In this document: positions 36,772-44,048 of the stretch, piece after piece
How positions within the stretch are numbered: the first letter of the stretch is position 1
How the letters are laid out: every line of letters begins with the position of its first letter
Assembly (NCBI RefSeq): GCF_021531595.1
Contig: NZ_JADYUD010000001.1
Span: forward strand, 62,001-126,000
Source: Fusobacterium perfoetens
Lineage (GTDB): Bacteria; Fusobacteriota; Fusobacteriia; Fusobacteriales; Fusobacteriaceae
DNA: 64,000 bases
Direction of reading: 5' to 3'
Notes under the pieces: generated by a model
What the model was told of the DNA's origin: nothing
Database searches by the model: none
The model's input: the letters and a program-made list of their open reading frames with translations, nothing else
Made by a program: the position numbers and the translations under genes

Positions 36772-37335
36772 ATGAAAAAACAATTAATTATATTATCAAC
36801 TTTTGCATTATTACTTGGAGGGTGTGGGAACGAAGAAAGCAAAGCCTCAAAAGTTGCTGCAATAAAACTTACAGAACAAGAAATAAAAGATGCAGGAAAT
36901 AATTCAAATATAGGAGCTCAGATTCTTGTAAAAAAAGCTGTTTTAAAAGAAATGAATGGAGTAAAATATACTGAAGATGAGAAAAAAGAGCTTGAAGAAT
37001 TAAAGAAAAATGTTGAAATAGAATATTTCTTAAATAAAAAAGCTATGGAAACAACTAATGTAGATGATATGGAAGTTCTTCAGGTATATCAAAATAATAT
37101 AGATAAACTTAAAGAAGCTGATATAGTTACAATTTTACCACAGCTTAAAGAACAAATGCTTTTACAGAGAAGAGAGGAAGAGAAAGTAAAATATATGAAT
37201 TCTCTTGTGGAAAAATATGATTTAAATTCTGAATTAAAAAAATATTTTCCTGAAATAGAAAAGCCTGTAGAGAAAGTAAAAGCTGTAGAAGATAAAAAAG
37301 AGATAAAAAAAGAAACATCTAAAAAAACAAAATAA
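36772..37335 (+). CDS. Lipoprotein, possibly related to SurA/PrsA-type chaperone core
   Basis: The product has 187 residues from ATG 36772 (ATAGGAGG upstream). The longer frame from 36733 only adds 13 residues without a ribosome site. The signal peptide ends LLLGGC, a clear lipobox. The body is all-helical and charged (LTEQEIKDAG...YTEDEKKELEELKKN...LPQLKEQMLLQRREEEK), in the style of the N-terminal domain of SurA/PrsA folding factors but without a prolyl-isomerase domain. The C-terminal 30 residues are a Lys/Glu-rich tail. It lies before an autotransporter gene, separated by a terminator. Confidence 0.82.
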   Translation: MKKQLIILSTFALLLGGCGNEESKASKVAAIKLTEQEIKDAGNNSNIGAQILVKKAVLKEMNGVKYTEDEKKELEELKKNVEIEYFLNKKAMETTNVDDMEVLQVYQNNIDKLKEADIVTILPQLKEQMLLQRREEEKVKYMNSLVEKYDLNSELKKYFPEIEKPVEKVKAVEDKKEIKKETSKKTK

Positions 37336-37352
37336 TAAAAAAAATGAAAAAG

Positions 37353-37389
37353 TATCTGTATGTATTTTTATATATACGGATATTTTTTT
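37353..37389 (+). terminator. Intrinsic terminator after the 36772 lipoprotein gene
   Basis: An 11-12-bp stem (ATCTGTATGTA/TATATACGGAT, with G-T pairs) has a loop of T and A and is followed by a T run. Confidence 0.7.
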
Positions 37390-37700
37390 ATTTTAAGGAA
37401 AAATAAAATTAAATAATATTTTTTGAATTATTAGTTTGATAATTATATATTTTGATTAAAAATAGTGTATAAAATTAATAAAAAATATTTTTTAGAAACT
37501 TGTAAAAAAACTGTAAAAAATTGAAGAAAATATTGATTTTTACATAAAAAAAGTTATACTTAAAAAGAGATTTTAGAGAATAATACTTAAAAGGTATATA
37601 TATTAATTATAATAAAATAAAGTTAGAAAATTACAGTGTATAATGTGCAGAATGTTATAATTATTTATATACTCAAATATTTTGAGGAGGACTTTTATTT
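37390..37700 (+). promoter_or_regulatory. Intergenic region with promoter of the autotransporter gene
   Basis: This stretch is very AT-rich. TTGATT (37533-37538), a 16-nt spacer and TATACT (37555-37560) form a plausible promoter, giving a leader of about 135 nt. Just before the -35 two TGTAAAAAA direct repeats occur near 37501-37520. GAGGAGG lies 11 nt before the start codon. No leader ORF or riboswitch was recognised. Confidence 0.5.
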
Positions 37701-40700
37701 ATGAAAAATTTAGTTAGCACAGAAAAAATGCTGAAACACTGGTTAAAAAAGAGAGTAACAATTACAACAGCAACTGTTGTAGGATTTTTATTAATGGGAA
37801 CAGCTGCTTTTGGAGAAGAAATAACTAGCAAAGTAGAGATAAATGATAATTATACTGTAGAAAAAGAAAAGCATATAAATGTAGTAGTAAAAGAAGAAAA
37901 GACACAGGCTAAAGGAATTCAAATAAACAGAGGTAACCCAAAAGTTAAAGTTGAAAATAAAGGCAGCATTAATGTACAAGGGAAGAAATATTATGCTAAA
38001 GGAATTCATGCATATAATGATGTTGAAATTATAAATGATGGAAGTATTATGATAACAGGAAAAGCAGATGTTCAAGGTATTCAAGGAGAAAATAACATAA
38101 ATGTAACTGTTAAAAATGGAGAAAATGCAAAAATAACAACAAGTGGAACAGGAAAAGTATTTGCTATTCAGACAAATGGAACAGGAAGAGGGGAAATAGA
38201 AAATAGTGGAACTATAAGTACTAATTCTATGGAAAAAGCTGGTGTTGCAATGACAATATCTTTTCAAAATGGTGGAACTGTTTTAAATAAAAAAAGTGCA
38301 CTTATTGAAGCAAGTGCCCCGGAAGGTCCAGCTACAGGAATTTATGCTAATGCAAAAGGAGAGAAAGATACTAAAATCACAAATAATGGAACAATAAATG
38401 CTTCAGGAAAGACTTTGGCTACAGGAATACATTTAAATGTAAATGAAGATTATTCAGGTACAACAGAAAATATGATTGAAAATAATGGAGAAATTATAGC
38501 TTCAAGTGATAACTTTGCTTCAGCAATTACAGTTACAAATAAATCAAATAAAAAAATTTCTATTAAAAATGGAGAAAATGGAATATTAAATGTAGATGGA
38601 AAAGGAGATCATAAAACAGGAGCAGTAAGATTAGATAGCACAAATGGAGAAATTAGTTTTATTAATAATGGAACTATTAAAATAAAAGATGGAACAGCAA
38701 TATCTATAAAAGGAGAAAGTGTAAAAGCTGAAATTGGAGGAAAAGTAGAAGTTTCTGGTAATAGTATAGTTGTAAAAAATACAGATGGAACAGCAGAAAT
38801 TACTGGAACTATAACATTAACAGATAAAACACAGCAAGACATAACACAAGACGATATTAACAACCTTTTCAGAGGAGAAGTAAAAATAACAGGTATCATT
38901 GCAGATAAAAATAATGTACATTATAAAACAAATAATATAGTTTGTTTAGAAAAAGGAACGACTGATGATATTAATGCTCTTGGAAAAGATAGTCAGTCAG
39001 TAACTATGGGAAATAAAAATGTTGATATTAATAAGAATGATTCAGTTGTAGCTGGAATAACAGCAGGGAAAGAAGCAGCAAATATTAAATCTTTAAATAT
39101 TATTGGAGATGTAAAAATTGGAGAATTTAAAAATGATTCTAAAATAGATAAACAAGAAACAATTAAACTTGCTGTAAAAGATTTAAATCTTGATGCTAAT
39201 GGAAAACTTCATATTGCACAGGGAGACATTTTAGAAATAATAGGAAGTAATGTAAATAAACTTGAAAATTTAGAAGAAAAGAACAAAGAAGCAATCGTTC
39301 TTAGAGAAAATTCAAAGTTAATTTTAAATGGAGCAAATGTTAATGGAGCAGGTATAACAGGTGTAGATTCGTCTGCTACTATAAAAACTTTAGGAAATAC
39401 ATCATTTAATGGAATAATTAAAAATGTAGGAACAATAAATGTAGATAGTGGAAACTTATCATTATCAGCAGATTCTAAATATGAAAAAGACACTGATAAA
39501 GCAAATATGACAATAAATGGAAATGTAAATCTTGCAGTTGGAGCTGAAAAAAATAAAGATGGAGAATATACTCAAAATTTCTTTAATAATTCTAATGGAT
39601 TTTTAAATGTAACTGGAAATGGAACTATAACAATAGGAACAGAAAATATTAATGGAAAAACAGCTGTTATCAACTTAGGAGAAAATAATGAATTTGCAAA
39701 AGATCTTACAGGTAAGATTACAGGAAATGGTATTTATGAAATAAAAGCAGGGGATGACTTAACAGATAAAAAAATAGAAATAGTTTATAAATCTAACATT
39801 TTTGGTAATAGCATATTAGACTCTATTAATGGACAAGCATATGAAGTAAATGATTTATTTGACAATAATAATTTAGAAAATAGAAAAGTTCAATTTGATA
39901 AAATCTATTCATCTAACATCTATTCAGAAACAGTAAAAGCAGCTTACGATACTGTTAAAATGAATGAAGAAGCAGTTCTTTCTCTTGCTAGAAAATCTGA
40001 AGTAGGAAAATGGACAGCTGAAGGTAAAGCACTTTACTCTAAAGATGAATATAACAGAAAAGGAACTGTAGGAGATTATTCTTCTGAAATAGAATCAACA
40101 GGACTAATGGCAGCATTTGGTTATGGATTAAATGAAACAACTACAGCAGGAGTAGCATTCTCTGGAGTAAAACAAGATGTTGATACAGATGGTGGAAGTG
40201 CAGATGCTGACTTATTCTACTTAGGATTATATGGAAATAAAGTTTATGGAAACTATGATTTCACAGCAGGATTAGGATATCAATTTGGAGAATATGAAGC
40301 AGATAACACAATAGCTAATGTTCATGGTTCAGATAAATATGATTCTAAAGCATTAAGTGGATATGTACAAGGAAGATATACAGCAGACTTAGGAGATGGA
40401 TTATCACTACAACCTAGAGTAAGATTAGGATATACTTATGTAGAACAAGATGATACAAGAGATTCTTACTTTGGAGTAAGCGATGCAGAAATAACAACAT
40501 TTGATGCAGAATTCGGTTTAGATACAGTAAAATCAATTCAATTAGAAAAATCTAAAGTAGATGTAAAATTCGGAGTATCTTATGTAAGAACAATGGGAGA
40601 TACAGATGATGAATTTACAGGAAGATTCTATGGAACAACAGCAAGTGAAGGATTTAATGTATTAGGAGCAGAACTAGCAGAAAATGTAGTTAAATTTAAC

Positions 40701-40820
40701 TTAGGAGCAGAAGTAACAAATGAAAATGGATTCTTCTACAATGGTGGATTTACTTATGAATTCGGAAGCAATGATACAGATGCTTATGGAGTTAATGTTG
40801 GTGTAGGATACAGATTCTAA
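37701..40820 (+). CDS. Type Va autotransporter with beta-helix passenger
   Basis: The product has 1039 residues. An extended signal peptide spans about 1-38, ending TAAFG. Residues about 40-760 form a passenger with repeated short units of the NNGTINASG / NNGEIIASS type, expected for a right-handed beta-helix. An autotransporter beta-barrel domain spans about 765-1039, with alternating strands, and ends GVNVGVGYRF with the C-terminal Phe used by BAM. Fusobacteria carry many such surface adhesins. No protease triad or known adhesin domain was recognised, so the binding target is unknown. The gene is monocistronic. Confidence 0.95.
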   Translation: MKNLVSTEKMLKHWLKKRVTITTATVVGFLLMGTAAFGEEITSKVEINDNYTVEKEKHINVVVKEEKTQAKGIQINRGNPKVKVENKGSINVQGKKYYAKGIHAYNDVEIINDGSIMITGKADVQGIQGENNINVTVKNGENAKITTSGTGKVFAIQTNGTGRGEIENSGTISTNSMEKAGVAMTISFQNGGTVLNKKSALIEASAPEGPATGIYANAKGEKDTKITNNGTINASGKTLATGIHLNVNEDYSGTTENMIENNGEIIASSDNFASAITVTNKSNKKISIKNGENGILNVDGKGDHKTGAVRLDSTNGEISFINNGTIKIKDGTAISIKGESVKAEIGGKVEVSGNSIVVKNTDGTAEITGTITLTDKTQQDITQDDINNLFRGEVKITGIIADKNNVHYKTNNIVCLEKGTTDDINALGKDSQSVTMGNKNVDINKNDSVVAGITAGKEAANIKSLNIIGDVKIGEFKNDSKIDKQETIKLAVKDLNLDANGKLHIAQGDILEIIGSNVNKLENLEEKNKEAIVLRENSKLILNGANVNGAGITGVDSSATIKTLGNTSFNGIIKNVGTINVDSGNLSLSADSKYEKDTDKANMTINGNVNLAVGAEKNKDGEYTQNFFNNSNGFLNVTGNGTITIGTENINGKTAVINLGENNEFAKDLTGKITGNGIYEIKAGDDLTDKKIEIVYKSNIFGNSILDSINGQAYEVNDLFDNNNLENRKVQFDKIYSSNIYSETVKAAYDTVKMNEEAVLSLARKSEVGKWTAEGKALYSKDEYNRKGTVGDYSSEIESTGLMAAFGYGLNETTTAGVAFSGVKQDVDTDGGSADADLFYLGLYGNKVYGNYDFTAGLGYQFGEYEADNTIANVHGSDKYDSKALSGYVQGRYTADLGDGLSLQPRVRLGYTYVEQDDTRDSYFGVSDAEITTFDAEFGLDTVKSIQLEKSKVDVKFGVSYVRTMGDTDDEFTGRFYGTTASEGFNVLGAELAENVVKFNLGAEVTNENGFFYNGGFTYEFGSNDTDAYGVNVGVGYRF

Positions 40821-40840
40821 TAAAAAATAAATATAGTTTT

Positions 40841-40874
40841 AAAAACGGGAGAGTTTTCTTCCGTTTTTATTTTT
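40841..40874 (+). terminator. Intrinsic terminator after the autotransporter
   Basis: A 12-bp stem starting AAAAACGG and closing CCGTTTTT (40841-40852 with 40857-40868) is followed by ATTTTTT. Confidence 0.85.
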
Positions 40875-40947
40875 TGATAAGATAGTAAAAAAAATCTATA
40901 AATGGTAAAATATTTAATATAATAATTATAAAAAAGATGGTGAAATT

Positions 40948-41625
40948 ATGCTTACAAAAGATATGATGAAAGATTTTTTTGAGAATAAAGGACATAGCAA
41001 AATAATAGGAAGAGAAGCAATGATGAACTCCGCTGTAATGGTTTTATTTTGTGAAACGGAAGGGAAAATTAATGTTCTTTTTGAAAAAAGAGCAAAAGGG
41101 ATAAGACAGGGAGGAGAAGTTTCATTTCCAGGAGGAAGAAGAGATAAAGAAGATCTTAATTTTTTAGAAACAGCTTTAAGAGAAACTTATGAAGAGATAG
41201 GACTTTCTAGAGAGAGAATAACAGATACAAGAAAGTACGGAACTCTTATTCTTCCTACAGGAGTTATTGTAGAAGCATATATAGGATATGTAAAAAATTT
41301 TTCTCTTGATGAACTTAATGTAAATGAAGATGAGGTAGAAAGAATAATTCTAGTTCCTTTAGACTATTTTTTTGAAACTAACCCTGAATTTGAATATGTT
41401 ACAGTGGAAAATGAACCTTTTTATATAGATAAAAAAGGAGAAAAAATAGAATTTCCTGCTAAAAAATGGGGACTTCCAGAAAAATATACAAAACCATGGA
41501 GAGGAAGTCCAAGAAGACTATTATTTTATCTTTATGGAGGAGATGTTATTTGGGGAATTACAGGAGAGATTATTTATAGTGTAGCGAGAGAACTTAGAAG
41601 CAGAGTGAAATGTGAAAAATATTAA
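40948..41625 (+). CDS. NUDIX hydrolase, CoA pyrophosphatase-like
   Basis: The product has 225 residues. The NUDIX box runs from GGRRDKEDLNFLETALRET to YEEIGL, with the catalytic Glu pair, and is preceded by GGEVSFPGG, the pattern of the NudL/CoA diphosphatase group. It probably cleaves CoA or related dinucleoside diphosphates. The substrate call is by motif only. GATGGTGA precedes the ATG. It lies between the autotransporter terminator and the ylxM promoter. Confidence 0.88.
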   Translation: MLTKDMMKDFFENKGHSKIIGREAMMNSAVMVLFCETEGKINVLFEKRAKGIRQGGEVSFPGGRRDKEDLNFLETALRETYEEIGLSRERITDTRKYGTLILPTGVIVEAYIGYVKNFSLDELNVNEDEVERIILVPLDYFFETNPEFEYVTVENEPFYIDKKGEKIEFPAKKWGLPEKYTKPWRGSPRRLLFYLYGGDVIWGITGEIIYSVARELRSRVKCEKY

Positions 41626-41655
41626 TAAAAAATCAAAAATGTAAAGAAAAAATAC

Positions 41656-41684
41656 TTGACAAAGTTTTATAAAATTATTATAAT
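41656..41684 (+). promoter_or_regulatory. Perfect consensus promoter of ylxM-ffh-rpsP
   Basis: TTGACA (41656-41661), a 17-nt spacer and TATAAT (41679-41684) lie only 14 nt before the ylxM ATG, so the mRNA leader is very short. Confidence 0.85.
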
Positions 41685-41698
41685 AATCTGGTGATATT

Positions 41699-42010
41699 AT
41701 GGAATTAAATGAGATGATTGAAATTGGAATACTTTTAGATTATTATAAGCCTCTTCTTACAGAGAAACAAAAAAAATATCTTATAAACTATTTTGAAGAA
41801 GATTTATCTCTGACAGAAATCGCAGAAATGAATGAGGTAAGCAGACAGGCTGTTTATGATAATATAAAAAGAGGAAGTAAGATTTTAAGAAGTTACGAAG
41901 ATAAACTTAATTTCTATAAAAAAGACAGAAAACTTTATAAAGAGCTTTTAGAACTTAGAAAAGATTTTAAAAAAGAAAATTTAGATAAAATTATTGAAAA
42001 AATGAGTTAG
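41699..42010 (+). CDS. ylxM: YlxM-family (UPF0122) DNA-binding protein linked to SRP
   Basis: The product has 103 residues. A sigma-region-4-like helix-turn-helix is seen (LSLTEIAEMNEVSRQAVYDNIKR). In Gram-positive bacteria this protein is encoded next to ffh and modulates the signal recognition particle. The same order ylxM-ffh-rpsP occurs here. GGTGAT lies just before the ATG, close to the promoter -10, so there is little room for leader regulation. ffh starts 22 nt downstream. Confidence 0.92.
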   Translation: MELNEMIEIGILLDYYKPLLTEKQKKYLINYFEEDLSLTEIAEMNEVSRQAVYDNIKRGSKILRSYEDKLNFYKKDRKLYKELLELRKDFKKENLDKIIEKMS

Positions 42011-42031
42011 CAGGAAGCATGGGAGAAATAG

Positions 42032-43408
42032 ATGTTAGAAAATTTAGGAAATAGATTTCAGGACATTTTCAAAAAAGTAAGAGGGCATGGAAAACTTAGT
42101 GAAAGTAATATAAAAGAAGCTTTAAGAGAAGTTAAAATGTCACTTTTAGAAGCTGATGTAAACTATAAAGTTGTAAAAGATTTTATAAATAAAATTCAGG
42201 AAAAAGCAATAGGAACTGAAGTAATAAGAGGAATAAATCCAGGACAACAATTTATTAAGATAGTAAATGATGAGCTTATAGAACTTCTTGGAGGAACAAA
42301 CTCAAAACTTACAAAAGGAGTTAAAAATCCAACTGTTTTAATGCTTGCAGGGCTTCAAGGAGCAGGAAAAACTACTTTTGCTGCTAAACTTGCAAACAAA
42401 TTAAAAAAAGATGGAGAAAGACCATATCTTGTTGCAGCAGATGTGTACAGACCAGCTGCTATAAAACAGCTTCAAGTTTTAGGAGAGCAAATAAAAGTTC
42501 CTGTTTATGCTGATGAGGAAAATAAAGATCCTGTTGATATTGCAAGAAAAGCATGGGGACAGGCAAAAGCAAACGATTATACATACATGATAATAGATAC
42601 TGCAGGTAGACTTCATGTGGACGAAGCTCTTATGGAAGAACTTAGTCAGATAAAGAAAACAGTAAGACCTCAAGAAATACTTCTTGTTGTTGATGCAATG
42701 ATAGGACAAGATGCAGTAAATTTAGCAAAGAATTTTAATGATAAATTAAATATAGATGGAGTTGTTCTTACAAAATTTGATGGAGATACAAGAGGGGGAG
42801 CTGCCCTTTCAATAAAATCTGTTGTAGGAAAACCAATTAAGTTTGTAGGGGTAGGAGAAAAGATAGAAGACTTAGAACTTTTTCATCCTGAAAGACTTGC
42901 TTCAAGAATTCTAGGAATGGGAGATGTAGTTTCTCTAGTAGAAAAAGCTCAGGAAAATATAAATGAAGATGATGCAAAATCATTGGAAGAAAAAATAAGA
43001 ACTCAAAAATTTAATTTGGAAGATTTCTTAAAGATGCTTCATATGATTAAAAAGATGGGGCCTCTTGCAAGTATTTTAAAAATGCTTCCAGGAGTTGGAA
43101 ATGATTTAGGAGATTTATCTCTTGCAGAAAAAGAAATGAAAAAGGTAAGAGCTATTATTCAATCAATGACAAAAGAAGAGAGAGCAAAACCTGAAATTCT
43201 TAAAGCGAGCAGAAAAATGAGAGTTGCTAAAGGAAGCGGAACAGATGTTTCTGATGTAAACAGACTTTTAAAACAATTTGAAATGATGAAAAGTATGATG
43301 AAAATGTTTAGTTCAGGAAAAATGCCAAACCTTGGAGCTATGAAAAATATGGGAGCTGGAATGCCAAACATGAGGAATGGAAGAGGAAAAGGAAAATTTC
43401 CTTTCTAA
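42032..43408 (+). CDS. ffh: Signal recognition particle GTPase Ffh
   Basis: The product has 458 residues. An N domain spans 1 to about 90. The G domain has GLQGAGKTT (G1), DVYRPAA, DTAGR and TKFDGDTRGG. From about residue 300 comes the Met-rich M domain that binds SRP RNA and signal sequences, ending in a Met/Gly/Asn tail (MKSMMKMFSSGKMPNLG). With FtsY it targets nascent membrane proteins to the translocon. The start ATG follows AAGCATGGGAG, a weak ribosome site. Confidence 0.98.
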   Translation: MLENLGNRFQDIFKKVRGHGKLSESNIKEALREVKMSLLEADVNYKVVKDFINKIQEKAIGTEVIRGINPGQQFIKIVNDELIELLGGTNSKLTKGVKNPTVLMLAGLQGAGKTTFAAKLANKLKKDGERPYLVAADVYRPAAIKQLQVLGEQIKVPVYADEENKDPVDIARKAWGQAKANDYTYMIIDTAGRLHVDEALMEELSQIKKTVRPQEILLVVDAMIGQDAVNLAKNFNDKLNIDGVVLTKFDGDTRGGAALSIKSVVGKPIKFVGVGEKIEDLELFHPERLASRILGMGDVVSLVEKAQENINEDDAKSLEEKIRTQKFNLEDFLKMLHMIKKMGPLASILKMLPGVGNDLGDLSLAEKEMKKVRAIIQSMTKEERAKPEILKASRKMRVAKGSGTDVSDVNRLLKQFEMMKSMMKMFSSGKMPNLGAMKNMGAGMPNMRNGRGKGKFPF

Positions 43409-43476
43409 AATAAATAAAGTTTAAAAATAAATTTAAAATAAAAATTAAAAAAAGAATATAAAAGGAGTGATTTTTA

Positions 43477-43740
43477 ATGTTAAAATTAAGATTAACAAGA
43501 TTAGGAAGCAAAAAAAACCCAGTATACAGAATAGCAGCTATGGAATCTTCTGTTAAAAGAGAAGGAAATGCAGTAGCATACTTAGGAAACTACTATCCAT
43601 TAGAAGATTCTAAAGTAACTTTAAAAGAAGAAGAAATCTTAACTTTCTTACAAAATGGAGCACAACCTACAAGAACTGTTAAATCTCTTCTAGTTAAAGC
43701 TGGAGTTTGGGCTAAATTTGAAGAATCTAAAAGAAAATAA
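43477..43740 (+). CDS. rpsP: 30S ribosomal protein S16
   Basis: The product has 87 residues, complete. It starts MLKLRLTRLGSKKNPVYRI, the S16 signature. AAAGGAGTG precedes the ATG. Nine of its eleven Leu codons are TTA. It is third in the ylxM-ffh-rpsP run. Other common neighbours (rimM, trmD, rplS) do not follow; the ileS leader begins instead. Confidence 0.98.
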   Translation: MLKLRLTRLGSKKNPVYRIAAMESSVKREGNAVAYLGNYYPLEDSKVTLKEEEILTFLQNGAQPTRTVKSLLVKAGVWAKFEESKRK

Positions 43741-43780
43741 TTAAATTTTAGATGAATGAAAAATTAAAATAATTTAGATA

Positions 43781-43810
43781 TTTACTTTTATATATAATAT
43801 ATGGTATAGT
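43781..43810 (+). promoter_or_regulatory. Promoter of the ileS leader transcript
   Basis: TTTACT (43781-43786), an 18-nt spacer and TATAGT (43805-43810), with TG before the -10 (TGGTATAGT), form an extended -10 promoter 33 nt upstream of the leader-peptide ATG. Confidence 0.6.
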
Positions 43811-43842
43811 ATATTTAATAAAAAGAACAAGGGGAGATAAAG

Positions 43843-43890
43843 ATGAATTTCACGAACACTATAATAATAATATCATCAATAATAAAGTAA
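43843..43890 (+). CDS. Isoleucine-rich leader peptide of ileS
   Basis: This is a 15-residue open frame, MNFTNTIIIISSIIK. Six of 15 residues are Ile, and all six codons are ATA. AAGGGGAG lies about 7 nt before the ATG, one of the strongest ribosome sites in the window. It is followed by an intrinsic terminator and then ileS. This is the standard layout of ribosome-mediated attenuation: translation speed through the Ile codons would report charged tRNA-Ile. Only AUA-reading tRNA-Ile (lysidine-modified) would be sensed. It is too short to be a functional protein. Confidence 0.85.
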   Translation: MNFTNTIIIISSIIK

Positions 43891-43996
43891 ACAACAATAT
43901 TATAGATGTTATTATGTGGCGTTGTAAATAATTACTCTTCTAAAAATATAAATTATTTTGTAAAGATTAAGGCAACCTGCATGGTTGCCTTTTTTA
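43864..43996 (+). promoter_or_regulatory. Attenuator of ileS: mutually exclusive hairpins and terminator
   Basis: The terminator stem is AAGGCAACC/GGTTGCCTT (43969-43977 with 43983-43991) with a TGCAT loop and T run. A rival pairing uses 43914-43925 (ATGTGGCGTTGT) with 43972-43982 (GCAACCTGCAT), 11 bp with one bulged C. It would trap the terminator's 5' arm and loop, with an inner stem 43926-43933/43951-43958. The Ile-codon stretch (43864-43884) can pair with 43898-43915, about 17 bp, and ACAAC/GTTGT (43891-43895/43921-43925) is a further alternative. Which state wins under starvation cannot be settled by eye. Confidence 0.75.
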
Positions 43997-44048
43997 TTTA
44001 TCTGTTAATTAAGAAATATTATTATAAACTTTTATTCAGGAGGTTTTT

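Noticed and set aside
37791-38267. Minus-strand open frame of 158 codons inside the autotransporter
   Set aside because: It is rich in Cys, Ser, Phe and Tyr, as expected for antisense of repetitive AT-rich coding DNA. No start signals were seen.
37701-39900. Repeat array or CRISPR in the autotransporter passenger
   Set aside because: The repetition is degenerate at protein level (NNGTI-like units) with no exact DNA repeats or regular spacers.
43741-44048. T-box riboswitch in front of ileS
   Set aside because: No T-box sequence (GGGUGGNACCGCG-type) or specifier stem was found. The leader peptide and terminator explain the region better.
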